Below, piece by piece: positions 46,646 to 57,181 of a DNA stretch of 64,000 nt. The translations under genes were made by a program, and so were the position numbers. The stretch is from Metabacillus litoralis (GTDB taxonomy: Bacteria > Bacillota > Bacilli > Bacillales > Bacillaceae). The stretch is from NCBI RefSeq assembly GCF_020524045.1, contig NZ_JAIVKL010000003.1, forward strand, positions 1 to 64,000. The letters are read 5' to 3'. Each line of letters opens with the position of its first letter. Position 1 is the first letter of the stretch. Under the pieces are notes generated by a model, which saw nothing but the letters and a program-made list of their open reading frames with translations, searched no databases and was not told where the DNA came from.

Positions 46646-47611
<966 letters not shown>

Positions 47612-47747
47612 TAGCTTGGATGGTATCGTTTTCATAGAGGGAAATAATGTGAAAAGCAAAAGATAACCAATGGAATGATAGAGATGGGCTCTATAATTAA
47701 ATAGAGCTTGTCTTTCTAATCCACTAGATGGTAGGAGGAAATTGTAA

Positions 47748-49508
47748 ATGCGTAAAACGAAAATAGTATGTACGATTGGTCCAGCAAGTGAAAATATTAA
47801 TAAATTGTCTGAATTAATGGAAGCTGGGATGAATGTTGCTCGTTTGAACTTTTCTCACGGCGATTTTGAAGAACATGGTGCTAGAATAAAGAATATTAGA
47901 GAAGCTTCTTTAAAATTAAATAAAAATGTTGCTATTCTTTTAGATACAAAAGGACCAGAAATTCGTACAAACACAATGGAAAATGGTGCTATTGAACTTG
48001 AAGTGGGTAAAGAGATCATCGTGTCAATGGAAGAAGTTGTAGGAACAACAGAGAAATTCTCCGTTACATATGAAGGATTAATTGATGATGTTCATATTGG
48101 ATCAACTATATTGTTAGACGATGGTTTAATTGAACTTGAAGTGATTGGCTTAGATCAATCAAAAGGTGAAATTAAAACAAAAATTAATAACAGTGGTACT
48201 TTAAAGAATAAAAAGGGTGTTAACGTACCAGGTGTAAGCGTAAAACTTCCTGGAATCACTGAGAAAGATGCAAGAGACATTGTGTTCGGTATAGAACAGG
48301 ATGTTGACTTTATAGCGGCTTCATTTGTTAGACGTGCTTCAGATGTTCTGGAAATTCGTGAGTTACTTGAAGAACATAATGCGGGTCACATTCAAATTAT
48401 TCCTAAGATTGAGAATCAAGAAGGTGTTGATAATATCGATGAAATTCTTGAAGTGTCTGACGGTTTAATGGTTGCTCGTGGTGATCTAGGCGTTGAGATT
48501 CCTGCTGAAGAAGTACCATTAGTACAAAAAGAATTAATCCGTAAATGTAATGCATTAGGAAAACCTGTTATAACAGCAACTCAGATGCTTGATAGTATGC
48601 AACGCAATCCAAGGCCAACTCGTGCTGAAGCAAGTGATGTAGCAAATGCTATCTTTGATGGAACAGATGCTATTATGCTTTCTGGAGAAACAGCTGCAGG
48701 AACATATCCTGTTGAAGCAGTTAAGACAATGCATAATATCGCTTCAAGAGCTGAGCAAGCATTAGATTACAAACAAATTCTTTCAAAACGTAGTACACAA
48801 GTAGGCACTACGATTACTGATGCAATCGGACAATCTACAGCATATACTGCTTTAAATTTAGGTGTTGCAGCAATCGTTACTCCAACTGAGAGTGGACACA
48901 CTGCAAGAATGATTTCTAAATATCGTCCTAAAGCACCGATTGTTGCAGTTACTGTTTCTGAATCAATTTCACGCAAGCTTGCTTTAGTTTGGGGTGTTTA
49001 CCCTAGAAGTGGTAATCATTCAACAACTACAGATGAAATGCTTGACAACTCAGTAATTGAAGCAATCAATAGTGGCTTTGTTACTCATGGAGATTTAGTT
49101 GTCATTACTGCTGGTGTTCCAGTTGCAGAAGCTGGTACAACAAACTTGATGAAAGTTCATGTTATTGGAGACGTTATTGCCAAAGGACAAGGTATTGGTA
49201 GAAAGTCTGCATTTGGTAAAGTAGTTATTGCAAGCACAGCAAAAGAAGCTGAAGAAAAAATGAAACAAGGTGCCATTTTAGTTGCTCAAGGAACTGATCG
49301 TGACATGATGAAAGCACTTGAACAAGCTTCTGCATTAATTACTGAAGAAGGTGGATTAACAAGCCATGCTGCTGTTGTTGGTTTAAGCCTTGGCATTCCA
49401 GTGATTGTCGGTGTTGAAAATGTCACATCAACATTAAAGGACGGTCAAGATATTACGGTAGATGCAGTTCGTGGAGTTATTTACCAAGGGCATGCAAGCG
49501 TCCTTTAA
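47748..49508 (+). CDS. pyk: Pyruvate kinase with C-terminal PEP-utilising domain
   Basis: Makes pyruvate and ATP from PEP. The catalytic barrel carries [22 protein letters not shown] and the signature [20 protein letters not shown] regulatory C-domain is followed by the Bacillus-type extra domain of about 100 residues with [14 protein letters not shown], resembling the phosphohistidine domain of PEP synthase and PPDK. The 586-residue length matches this longer form. GGAGGAAATT precedes the ATG. Confidence 0.97.
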   Translation: MRKTKIVCTIGPASENINKLSELMEAGMNVARLNFSHGDFEEHGARIKNIREASLKLNKNVAILLDTKGPEIRTNTMENGAIELEVGKEIIVSMEEVVGTTEKFSVTYEGLIDDVHIGSTILLDDGLIELEVIGLDQSKGEIKTKINNSGTLKNKKGVNVPGVSVKLPGITEKDARDIVFGIEQDVDFIAASFVRRASDVLEIRELLEEHNAGHIQIIPKIENQEGVDNIDEILEVSDGLMVARGDLGVEIPAEEVPLVQKELIRKCNALGKPVITATQMLDSMQRNPRPTRAEASDVANAIFDGTDAIMLSGETAAGTYPVEAVKTMHNIASRAEQALDYKQILSKRSTQVGTTITDAIGQSTAYTALNLGVAAIVTPTESGHTARMISKYRPKAPIVAVTVSESISRKLALVWGVYPRSGNHSTTTDEMLDNSVIEAINSGFVTHGDLVVITAGVPVAEAGTTNLMKVHVIGDVIAKGQGIGRKSAFGKVVIASTAKEAEEKMKQGAILVAQGTDRDMMKALEQASALITEEGGLTSHAAVVGLSLGIPVIVGVENVTSTLKDGQDITVDAVRGVIYQGHASVL

Positions 49509-49577
49509 TAAGAGATCTTTTTTGAATGATCGTTTTTAGCTGATTTCATTCAGACAATTATTAATACTTTATGTCTT

Positions 49578-49604
49578 AGAGAAGGAGGATTCCTTCTCTT
49601 TTTT
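49578..49604 (+). terminator. Terminator of pfkA-pyk
   Basis: A 9-bp stem AGAGAAGGA/TCCTTCTCT with a 4-nt loop, then TTTTTT. Confidence 0.92.
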
Positions 49605-49656
49605 GGTATAATCGAATAGAATGGTAGGGAGCTTTTCTATTTTAAGGAGTGATCTC

Positions 49657-50043
49657 ATGAGATTATTAATGTTATTAATCATTGTCATACCAGCTTTAGA
49701 AATAGGTATTCTAATATTTTCTGGTAATACAATTGGGGCAATACCTACTATATTGCTTATTATATTAACAGGAGTAATTGGGGCATGGCTTGCTAAGCAA
49801 CAAGGAATAGAAACATTAAGAAATGCTCAACAACAGATGCAATATGGTCAAGTTCCGGGTTCGGCAATAATTGATGGACTTTGTATTTTAGTTGGAGGTT
49901 TATTATTACTTACTCCAGGTTTTATTACAGATACTGTAGGTTTTTTATTACTTTTTCCAATAAGTCGAAATAAAATTAAACCATTATTATTAATAATGAT
50001 AAAAAAGATGATCGACAGAAATCAAATAACGATCATTCGATAA
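49657..50043 (+). CDS. fxsA: FxsA-family membrane protein (YtzA)
   Basis: A 128-residue protein with an N-terminal hydrophobic helix, two further hydrophobic segments and a basic end (IKKMIDRNQITIIR). E. coli FxsA suppresses F-plasmid exclusion of phage T7; its normal role is unclear. The start at 49657 follows AAGGAGTGA; the longer frame from 49621 would include this site. Position after pyk matches B. subtilis. Confidence 0.88.
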   Translation: MRLLMLLIIVIPALEIGILIFSGNTIGAIPTILLIILTGVIGAWLAKQQGIETLRNAQQQMQYGQVPGSAIIDGLCILVGGLLLLTPGFITDTVGFLLLFPISRNKIKPLLLIMIKKMIDRNQITIIR

Positions 50044-50157
50044 ATTTTGGCTTTTTCTGAAAAGTTTTGTTGATTTTGAAGTAAAACATTTCCTTAAAAG
50101 ACCGTAAATCGTTCTGTTTTATTACTTATTCGTTTCTTTAATATACAAAAATCTGTT

Positions 50158-50199
50158 ACGTAAGACTCCTTGGATATAAATTCTAGGAGTCTTTACGTA
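50158..50199. terminator. Bidirectional terminator between fxsA and ytvI
   Basis: GTAAGACTCCT pairs with AGGAGTCTTTAC (one bulge) around a 17-nt loop, between convergent genes. Confidence 0.65.
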
Positions 50200-50224
50200 T
50201 CTGAGATGCAAAATTTTTTTTATA

Positions 50225-51343
50225 TTATTTTTGCTGCCCACCTATAACAAACTTCCAGACATCCTCATATATTCCCGCTCGATGCAAGGTTTTAATGATT
50301 ACTAATATCACAGGTCCAGCTATCAGCCCTAAGAATCCTAGCAATTTGTATCCAACAAATAGTGAAATAAGTGTAGCAAGTGGATCTAAACCAATTGTTG
50401 ACGAAAGAATCTTAGGTTCTGTTACCTGTCTTTGGACCATCACAATAATATAAAGTATGCTTAGTCCAATTGCTAAAGGAATACTACCACTAAAAGATAA
50501 GTATATGATCCATGGAATAAAGACGAGTCCTGTTCCTAAATAAGGGAGAATATCGACTAAACCAATTAGTAAAGCAATTGTAATTGCATACTCCACTCTT
50601 AGTATAAGAAGTCCAATAAGTACAATCGCTGTAGTGATCGAGATGAGAGTTGCTTGAGCACGTATGAAACCAATTAATGCTTTTCGTAACTCCTCAAAAA
50701 TTGTTTTACCACTTTTTCTAGCTTTTTGTGGTAAAAAAACTGACAGAGTCTTCTTGAATTTATACCAATCTTTACTAATAAAGAAAGTAGCAAGTAGTGA
50801 GAAGATAATAACAGTAGCAGCATTCGGTAGAAAACTAATCATAACAGGTATCTTTTCTAAAAAATCTTTTATGAAATTTCCGACACTTGAAGCTACTTGC
50901 TCGCCAACACTCTGGATATTTACTATAATCGATTGTTGTTGACTCGACCCAAGGGTATTAAATAACTGTGTTAACTGATTATAGATAGGCATAATTTTCG
51001 TTACAAAAAAGGTTTCTATATAAACAGCTAACAAATCTAAATGACCTGGTAATACTTTTGCTAAATATGTTGTCCCGGTTACAATTTCAGCAACTAGTAG
51101 TATAAGTGTTCCAGCGATTAAACCTATTAATAAAATGATAGAAATAATGACGGCTATTCCCCTAGGGATTCTAACTTTTCTTTCTAAAAAGTTCACAAAT
51201 GGATTTATAAGCATAGCAATAAAAATGGCTATAATAAAAGGGTAAATTAAGGTGGAAAGATAATAGCTTATAATCAAACTAAAGCAAACAACCCCTAGGA
51301 TTAGTAAAAGTCGCAATGAACTATATAGATAATTCAGATTCAA
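50225..51343 (-). CDS. ytvI: AI-2E/PerM-family membrane protein YtvI
   Basis: A polytopic membrane protein of about 372 residues with roughly eight helices, of the AI-2E transporter family; the substrate is unknown. Family landmarks are YPFIIAIFIAMLINPFVNFLE near the start, and the conserved GLVDILPYLGTGLVFIPWII near residue 265. The TTG at 51343 is the likely start because GGGGGG lies 7 bases upstream; the ATG at 51358 directly precedes that run. It starts MNLNYLYSSLR. Confidence 0.88.
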   Translation of the reverse strand: MNLNYLYSSLRLLLILGVVCFSLIISYYLSTLIYPFIIAIFIAMLINPFVNFLERKVRIPRGIAVIISIILLIGLIAGTLILLVAEIVTGTTYLAKVLPGHLDLLAVYIETFFVTKIMPIYNQLTQLFNTLGSSQQQSIIVNIQSVGEQVASSVGNFIKDFLEKIPVMISFLPNAATVIIFSLLATFFISKDWYKFKKTLSVFLPQKARKSGKTIFEELRKALIGFIRAQATLISITTAIVLIGLLILRVEYAITIALLIGLVDILPYLGTGLVFIPWIIYLSFSGSIPLAIGLSILYIIVMVQRQVTEPKILSSTIGLDPLATLISLFVGYKLLGFLGLIAGPVILVIIKTLHRAGIYEDVWKFVIGGQQK

Positions 51344-51401
51344 ATGATGGCCCCCCATAATAAATATTGATCTAATGTTTAGCTCTATAAGGTTCTTTTC
51401 T

Positions 51402-51569
51402 AAAGGCTGTTTTCATAAACTTTGTTGCTTTAACAACTCCAAGTAAACAGCACTATATAAAGCATAGTGGCATCTTTTCTTCATAAGATAGTACCTATTT
51501 TGCTATAACAACAATGTTTCCACTGCATAATTAGGTCAATTAGCAACAATCTTTCAGAAAAGAGCCTTT
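51402..51569 (+). repeat. Intact family C repeat
   Basis: About 168 bp. The left is AAGGCTGTTTTCATAAACTT then TGTTGCTTT; the right is TAGCAACAATCTTTCAGAAA then AGAGCCTT. TCTA flanks both ends, a candidate 4-bp target duplication. The interior is AGTGGCATCTTTTCTTCATA then AGATAGTACC. It is the best reference copy of the family. Confidence 0.75.
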
Positions 51570-51589
51570 CTAAAAGTTTGTTATTTTTT

Positions 51590-51655
51590 ACTAGGCTTTG
51601 TTCATGCTTGATGTTGATTATTAGTAGTTTTTATTGAAGTAAATATAATATGAAT
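51590..51655. repeat. Left-end fragment of family B repeat
   Basis: AGGCTTTGTTCATGCTTGAT then GTTGATTATTAGTAGTTTTT resembles the family B left arm (GGCTATGTTAAAGCTTAATG then TTGATTTTTAGCACTTTG). No core follows. From 51656 to 51991 nothing else is recognised. Confidence 0.4.
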
Positions 51656-51991
51656 CTTGCTTAGAAATGTGGGCCATACAGAGACCTCACATTCGGTCAT
51701 CTTATAAACACCTATACCTCTAGCAAAAAGAGTTCTATTCTTATCATGGATGAGCTGAATTTCAACCAACCGATAATAGAAAACAAAGTATGTGTAACAG
51801 TCTTTGTAGAAATCACTATTAAGATCTAACAGAACAGTTTGTTTAGATAATCATTATTTAAATTTGCTCTATAAAGCATGTTTATTACAAAAATAGCTTG
51901 TTTATACTACTTGAATTGAACTCATTTAAAGAAAGAACATCCATTTCATTGTTCGTTTTAAACGTATGTGTAGGAAAGGAGAATTTACTTT

Positions 51992-52456
51992 ATGTTTAAC
52001 CAAGCTTTTTTATTTTTGGCCATTTTATTAGGGATAGGATTAATGGCTAAAAACCAAGCATTAATTATTGCATCACTTTTTCTAATGGTTATAAAAGTAA
52101 TTGGACTAGAATCGAAAATATTACCAACAGTAGGTTCGAAAGGAATTAATTGGGGAGTAACTATTATTACAATAGCTGTGTTAGTGCCTATTGCTACAGG
52201 TGATATTGGGTTTAAACAATTAGGAGAAGCACTAAAGTCCGCTTACGCCTGGATTGCATTAGCATCAGGAATAGCAGTCGCAATTATTGCGAAAAATGGG
52301 CTAATTCTTTTAGCGGAAGACCCTCATATAACAACAGCACTTGTACTAGGAACAATTTTGGCGGTTTCTTTATTCAACGGTGTTGCGGTAGGGCCATTAA
52401 TTGGAGCGGGGATAGCTTATCTTGCTATGCAGATTGTGAAGTTGTTTAGTTCTTAA
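51992..52456 (+). CDS. ytwI: DUF441/UPF0756 membrane protein YtwI
   Basis: A 154-residue protein with four to five membrane helices (for example FLFLAILLGIGLMAKNQALI and WGVTIITIAVLVPIATGDIG). Function unknown. AAAGGAGAA precedes the ATG. It occupies the slot between ytvI and citZ as in B. subtilis. Confidence 0.87.
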   Translation: MFNQAFLFLAILLGIGLMAKNQALIIASLFLMVIKVIGLESKILPTVGSKGINWGVTIITIAVLVPIATGDIGFKQLGEALKSAYAWIALASGIAVAIIAKNGLILLAEDPHITTALVLGTILAVSLFNGVAVGPLIGAGIAYLAMQIVKLFSS

Positions 52457-52522
52457 TTATTTTAATACATAATCCTCAATTTTTACCTTTATTTGGACTA
52501 ATAGTTTTTCATTAAATGTACA

Positions 52523-52556
52523 CTACTATAACAATTTTATGTTATGGTTATAGTAG
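52523..52556. promoter_or_regulatory. Inverted repeat upstream of the citZ promoter
   Basis: A perfect 10-bp inverted repeat (CTACTATAAC/GTTATAGTAG) with a 14-bp spacer. It lies about 75 bp before the citZ -35. There is no T run, so it is a candidate operator more than a ytwI terminator. It contains ATAA and TTAT half-sites like those bound by CcpC, but the spacing is not the CcpC one. Confidence 0.45.
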
Positions 52557-52631
52557 TAGGATTGATTCAGTTGACCCATTTCTTAAAAAAACATTTTTCT
52601 AACAAATTTTTTGTTGTTTGAGTTGTTTTCA

Positions 52632-52660
52632 TTCACAAAAGTCTGATAATTGTTTATAAT
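52632..52660 (+). promoter_or_regulatory. Candidate citZ promoter
   Basis: TTCACA (52632-52637), 17-bp spacer, consensus TATAAT (52655-52660). It predicts a leader of about 400 nt. Confidence 0.6.
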
Positions 52661-52826
52661 AGGTATAGGTCAAAAAAACAGTGCCTACAAAATACTAATC
52701 CCCTTGTTAATTATGAAAAAGTACAAGTAAAAAAGATACATAAAAATCTATTCACTATGAGGATTAGAGTTTGGTTTAAAGGTCACACTGAAAGTAGTTC
52801 ATTGTGTCTATTTTTTAAATTAAAAA

Positions 52827-52840
52827 TGTAAGCATTTACT
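52827..52840 (+). promoter_or_regulatory. Candidate cre (CcpA) site in the citZ leader
   Basis: TGTAAGCATTTACT matches cre at most conserved positions, with A for the central G. It lies about 160 bp downstream of the predicted start, where CcpA would act as a roadblock. Confidence 0.45.
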
Positions 52841-53072
52841 TTTTCTTTGCTTGCATGTGAGCAAGCGCTCAATCGTTTTAAAGTTTAAAGAAATGAGCAT
52901 TTGGGTATTACTATTCATTGAATATTCCATTGCTCAAATAAGATTTAAGTATCTTTTTACATATGAAAACTATGAAAAAAGACATATTCAATATGTTTTC
53001 ATAGTTGTTTCTGTTATTTCTTTTAAACTTTTGATGAGAAAATGGGGAATAAAAGGTAAAGGAGAGATTTAT

Positions 53073-54191
53073 ATGACAGCAACACGCGGTCTTGAAGGAA
53101 TCGTAGCGACTACTTCATCTGTTAGTTCAATCATTGATGATACATTAACATATGCGGGCTATAACATTGATGATTTAGCTGAAAATGCTAGCTTTGAGGA
53201 AGTTGTCTATTTGCTATGGCACAGAAAGCTTCCAAATGTAGATCAACTAAATGAAATAAAGAAACAACTTGCGGAAAATGCAAAAATTCCACAGCAAGTT
53301 ATCGACCACTTCAGAACATATCCTATCAATAGTGTGCACCCAATGGCAGCTCTTCGAACAGCTGTATCTTTACTTGGCTTATTTGATGAAGAAGCAGATG
53401 TGATGGATACAGAAGCTAATTATAGAAAAGCAATCCGTCTACAAGCACAGCTTCCAATTGTTGTAACATCTTTCGCACGTATTCGTAAAGGGTTAGAGCC
53501 AATTGAACCAAGAACTGATTTAACAATGGCTGCTAATTTCTTATACACTTTATCTGGTCAAGAGCCTGATGAAGTAGCTGTTGAAGCTTTTAACAAAGCG
53601 TTGGTTTTACATGCTGATCATGAATTAAATGCTTCTACATTTACAGCTAGAGTATGTGTGGCTACACTATCAGATGTTTATTCTGGGGTTACTGCTGCTA
53701 TTGGAGCTTTAAAAGGACCTTTACATGGTGGAGCGAATGAAGCTGTAATGAAAATGCTTGCTGAAATTGGTGAAGTAGAAAACGCTGAAAGCTACATTAA
53801 TGAAAAATTAGCTAATAAAGAAAAGATTATGGGATTCGGCCACCGCGTATATCGTAAGGGTGATCCTAGAGCTAAGCATTTAAGAGCAATGTCTGAAAAA
53901 TTAACTAAGTTAACTGGTGAACCAAAATGGTATGAAATGTCAATGAAAGTTGAAGAACTAGTGACCTCACAAAAACCATTACCACCAAATGTTGATTTTT
54001 ATTCGGCATCTGTTTACCATAGCTTAGGTATTGATCATGATTTATTTACTCCAATCTTTGCTGTTAGCCGTGTATCTGGTTGGTTAGCTCATATTCTTGA
54101 GCAGTATGAAAACAATCGTTTAATTCGTCCTCGTGCGGATTATGTTGGTCCAGATAAGCAAGTGTATACTCCGCTTGATCAACGTGGTTAA
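53073..54191 (+). CDS. citZ: Citrate synthase
   Basis: Condenses oxaloacetate with acetyl-CoA. Active-site motifs: the histidine of LHADHELNAST near residue 188, GPLHGGANEAVMKML near 225 and GFGHRVYRKGDPRAKHL near 260. It is 372 residues. The start at 53073 follows AAAGGAGAG; the open frame runs 74 codons further upstream to 52851 by chance, across the leader. citZ, icd and mdh follow each other, each with its own spacer. Confidence 0.96.
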   Translation: MTATRGLEGIVATTSSVSSIIDDTLTYAGYNIDDLAENASFEEVVYLLWHRKLPNVDQLNEIKKQLAENAKIPQQVIDHFRTYPINSVHPMAALRTAVSLLGLFDEEADVMDTEANYRKAIRLQAQLPIVVTSFARIRKGLEPIEPRTDLTMAANFLYTLSGQEPDEVAVEAFNKALVLHADHELNASTFTARVCVATLSDVYSGVTAAIGALKGPLHGGANEAVMKMLAEIGEVENAESYINEKLANKEKIMGFGHRVYRKGDPRAKHLRAMSEKLTKLTGEPKWYEMSMKVEELVTSQKPLPPNVDFYSASVYHSLGIDHDLFTPIFAVSRVSGWLAHILEQYENNRLIRPRADYVGPDKQVYTPLDQRG

Positions 54192-54215
54192 GTAAAAGAT
54201 GTTTCTATAGAAAAT

Positions 54216-54246
54216 AGTCCTCCCATTTTTTGTGGAGGATTGCTTT
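54216..54246 (+). terminator. Partial terminator between citZ and icd
   Basis: TCCTCC/GGAGGA stem with only a short T-rich tail; likely allows some readthrough into icd. Confidence 0.5.
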
Positions 54247-54423
54247 ATGGAATCGTTACCTATATTTTATAAATAAACGTTCTGTAAGAATGTCTGTTGA
54301 TCATTTGTGAAAGTATCATCAATGAAATAAAAAAGAGTGAAAATAAAATTTTTTAGATAGGTTATGTTAAGTCAACAAGTCTATCTGAAAAAAATAAAAA
54401 TATCTTTACTTAAAATTTCAGAG

Positions 54424-54457
54424 ATCTATTGATACAATAGATAATTGAAAGTACATA
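54424..54457 (+). promoter_or_regulatory. icd promoter with overlapping palindrome
   Basis: TTGATA (54429-54434) and TACATA (54452-54457) are 17 bp apart. The -35 is embedded in a perfect 8+3+8 palindrome ATCTATTGATACAATAGAT (54424-54442), a good candidate for a repressor site. Confidence 0.55.
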
Positions 54458-54475
54458 TTTTGGGAGGTAATTATT

Positions 54476-55747
54476 TTGACACAAGGTGAAAAAATTTCAG
54501 TTACAAACGGAGTACTTAACGTACCAAACAATCCAGTTATCCCATTTATTGAAGGAGACGGAATTGGATCAGATATTTGGGCTGCAGCTTCACGTGTTTT
54601 AGAAGCAGCTGTTCAAAAAGCATTTAATGGTGAAAAGGAAATTGTATGGAAAGAAGTACTTGCTGGTGAGAAGGCATTTAACCAAACTGGTGAATGGTTA
54701 CCTGCTGAAACATTAGATGTTATTCGTGAATACTTAATTGCAATTAAAGGACCTCTTACAACACCAATCGGTGGTGGAATTCGTTCACTGAATGTTGCTC
54801 TACGCCAAGAATTAGATTTATTTACTTGTTTACGTCCTGTACGTTATTTCCAAGGTGTACCTTCACCAGTTAAACGTCCAGAAGACACTGATATGGTTAT
54901 TTTCCGTGAAAATACTGAAGATATCTATGCTGGTATTGAGTACGCAAAAGGTTCTGAAGAAGTAGAAAAATTAATCAACTTCTTGAAAAATGAGTTAGGT
55001 GTTAATAAAATCCGTTTCCCTGAAACATCTGGTATTGGTATCAAACCTGTATCTCAAGAAGGAACAAGCCGTCTTGTAAGAGCAGCAATCAACTATGCAA
55101 TCGAGCATGGAAGAAAATCAGTAACACTTGTTCACAAAGGAAACATCATGAAATTCACTGAAGGTGCTTTCAAAAACTGGGGTTATGAGCTTGCTGAACA
55201 AGAATTCGGTGATAAAGTATTCACATGGGCTGAATATGACCGCATTGTTGAAAAAGATGGTAAAGATGCTGCTAACAAAGCTCAATCAGATGCAGAAGCT
55301 GCAGGCAAAATTATCATTAAAGATTCAATTGCAGATATCTTCTTACAACAAATCTTAACACGTCCTCGTGAATTTGATGTTGTTGCGACAATGAACTTAA
55401 ACGGAGATTACATTTCTGATGCACTAGCAGCTCAAGTTGGTGGAATTGGTATCGCTCCTGGAGCAAACATTAACTATGAAACAGGTCATGCGATATTTGA
55501 AGCGACACACGGTACTGCTCCAAAATACGCAGGACTTGATAAAGTAAATCCATCTTCAGTACTTCTTTCAGGAGTTCTTATGCTTGAACACCTAGGTTGG
55601 ACTGAAGCTGCAGATTTAATTACAAAGTCAGTTGAAAAAACAATTGCTTCTAAAGTTGTAACTTATGACTTTGCTCGTCTAATGGATGGAGCTACAGAAG
55701 TTAAATGTTCTGAATTCGCTGATGAACTAATTAAAAACATGGGGTAA
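54476..55747 (+). CDS. icd: Isocitrate dehydrogenase (NADP)
   Basis: Oxidatively decarboxylates isocitrate to 2-oxoglutarate. The substrate serine is in [18 protein letters not shown] near residue 105; [15 protein letters not shown] and the C-terminal metal-site region [20 protein letters not shown] are present. [16 protein letters not shown] lies in the cofactor region. It is 423 residues. TTG start with GGGAGGTAA upstream. Codon bias is strong. Confidence 0.97.
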   Translation: MTQGEKISVTNGVLNVPNNPVIPFIEGDGIGSDIWAAASRVLEAAVQKAFNGEKEIVWKEVLAGEKAFNQTGEWLPAETLDVIREYLIAIKGPLTTPIGGGIRSLNVALRQELDLFTCLRPVRYFQGVPSPVKRPEDTDMVIFRENTEDIYAGIEYAKGSEEVEKLINFLKNELGVNKIRFPETSGIGIKPVSQEGTSRLVRAAINYAIEHGRKSVTLVHKGNIMKFTEGAFKNWGYELAEQEFGDKVFTWAEYDRIVEKDGKDAANKAQSDAEAAGKIIIKDSIADIFLQQILTRPREFDVVATMNLNGDYISDALAAQVGGIGIAPGANINYETGHAIFEATHGTAPKYAGLDKVNPSSVLLSGVLMLEHLGWTEAADLITKSVEKTIASKVVTYDFARLMDGATEVKCSEFADELIKNMG

Positions 55748-55792
55748 TAGATTGATCTAAAAGAAACACGATTTATTAGTGAATGTTAATAA

Positions 55793-55911
55793 TAGGTTAT
55801 GTTAAAACTACATGGAGACTCCTGAACGGATCGCCAAAGGAAAAAAGAGTGTTAGTTTTTTCTTTGAATGTGAATACCTGTAACGGATCAACAACACAGT
55901 TTAACAGAGCT
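55793..55911. repeat. Shortened family B repeat
   Basis: The left end TAGGTTATGTTAAAACT and right end CAACACAGTTTAACAGAGCT are clear. Between them only GGAGACTCCTG and GAATACCTGTAACGGATCAA recall the core; the middle is replaced or eroded. Confidence 0.65.
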
Positions 55912-55914
55912 TAA

Positions 55915-55988
55915 AATAAAGGGGAGCACTTTTGGTAGCAGATGAAATGTAAATATTCTCTGTAAATCTTAAGTGGCTCCCCTTTATT
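55915..55988. other. Long-stem inverted repeat upstream of mdh
   Basis: AATAAAGGGGAGC-ACTT pairs with AAGTGGCTCCCCTTTATT (one bulge) around a loop of about 40 nt. It ends 32 bp before the mdh start codon. It could be the icd terminator, a regulatory RNA structure for mdh, or the remnant of another small element. Confidence 0.6.
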
Positions 55989-56019
55989 AGCTCATACATA
56001 TCTTAAGGGGATGTTATAT

Positions 56020-56958
56020 ATGGCTAATAAACGAAAAAAGGTTTCTGTAATAGGTGGTGGCTTCACTGGAGCTACCACAGCATTTTTAATAGGTCAAAAA
56101 GAACTAGCAGATGTAGTTTTAGTAGATATTCCACAAATGGAAGATCCAACTAAAGGTAAAGCTCTAGATATGTTAGAAGCGAGTCCTGTGCAAGGATTTG
56201 ATGCAAACATAACGGGTACATCAAATTATGAGGATACGTCTAATTCTGACATTGTTGTAATTACTGCAGGTATTGCTAGAAAACCTGGTATGAGTCGTGA
56301 TGACTTAGTCACAACAAACGCTGGAATAATGAAAAGTGTCACAAAGGAAATTGTAAAACATTCTCCTGAATGTACAATTATCGTTTTAACTAACCCTGTT
56401 GATGCAATGACATACACTGTTTATAAGAAAGCAGGGTTCCCTAAACACCGTGTAATCGGACAATCAGGAGTGCTTGATTCAGCGCGATTCCGTACCTTTG
56501 TGGCACAAGAGCTAAATTTATCTGTAAAAGATATCACAGGATTTGTTTTAGGTGGACATGGCGATGATATGGTTCCATTGGTTCGTTATTCCTATGCTGG
56601 GGGAATACCATTAGAAACTCTTATCCCTAAAGATCGTTTAGATGCGATTGTAGAAAGAACACGAAAAGGTGGCGGAGAAATCGTTAATCTATTAGGAAAC
56701 GGAAGTGCTTATTATGCACCTGCCGCTTCATTAGTAGAAATGGTTGAAGCTATTTTAAAAGATCAACGTCGCGTTCTTCCAACTATTGCCTATTTAGAAG
56801 GGGAATATGGCTATAATGGTATATACTTAGGGGTGCCAACAATATTAGGTGGTAACGGTATAGAACAAATTATTGAATTAGATCTTACAGAAGAAGAAAA
56901 AGGAGCACTTCAACAATCGGCTGACTCAGTTAAAAATGTAATGAAGGTATTATCATAA
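56020..56958 (+). CDS. mdh: Malate dehydrogenase
   Basis: NAD-dependent oxidation of malate to oxaloacetate. The Rossmann loop is [17 protein letters not shown] near residues 9-25; [17 protein letters not shown] carries the substrate arginines; the catalytic histidine lies in [15 protein letters not shown] near 180. It is 312 residues. The start at 56020 has AAGGGG 9 bp upstream; the ATG at 56011 abuts that site. Confidence 0.96.
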   Translation: MANKRKKVSVIGGGFTGATTAFLIGQKELADVVLVDIPQMEDPTKGKALDMLEASPVQGFDANITGTSNYEDTSNSDIVVITAGIARKPGMSRDDLVTTNAGIMKSVTKEIVKHSPECTIIVLTNPVDAMTYTVYKKAGFPKHRVIGQSGVLDSARFRTFVAQELNLSVKDITGFVLGGHGDDMVPLVRYSYAGGIPLETLIPKDRLDAIVERTRKGGGEIVNLLGNGSAYYAPAASLVEMVEAILKDQRRVLPTIAYLEGEYGYNGIYLGVPTILGGNGIEQIIELDLTEEEKGALQQSADSVKNVMKVLS

Positions 56959-56988
56959 TAGAGTTTGAATATACTAAGTAAATGAAAA

Positions 56989-57025
56989 GAAAGTTGGGGT
57001 ATTGTTTCCTCAATTTTCTTTTTTA
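56989..57025 (+). terminator. Terminator of mdh
   Basis: GAAAGTTGGGG pairs imperfectly with CCTCAATTTTC, then TTTTTT. Confidence 0.7.
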
Positions 57026-57181
57026 TACATATTGATTCACTAAATTAAGATGTAATTAATTCTTTGAAATTTTTGCTATAGTTAAGCTTTAAGTTGATTT
57101 TAAATGCTGGTGAAATCAACAATTAAGTTAAACAGTACTAAGTGTAAAAAACATTGATCCTGAGAAAAAGGTGGTGTACTA

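Noticed and set aside
47688-47707. Terminator between pfkA and pyk
   Set aside because: GCTCTAT/ATAGAGC is short, AT-rich and lacks a T run; more likely readthrough into pyk.
52523-52556. CcpC site upstream of citZ
   Set aside because: ATAA and TTAT half-sites occur but the spacing is 10 rather than 7; reported only as an unassigned inverted repeat.
52851-53072. 74-codon in-frame extension upstream of citZ
   Set aside because: It crosses the cre-like site and leader, has no ribosome site, and the AAAGGAGAG before 53073 fixes the normal start.
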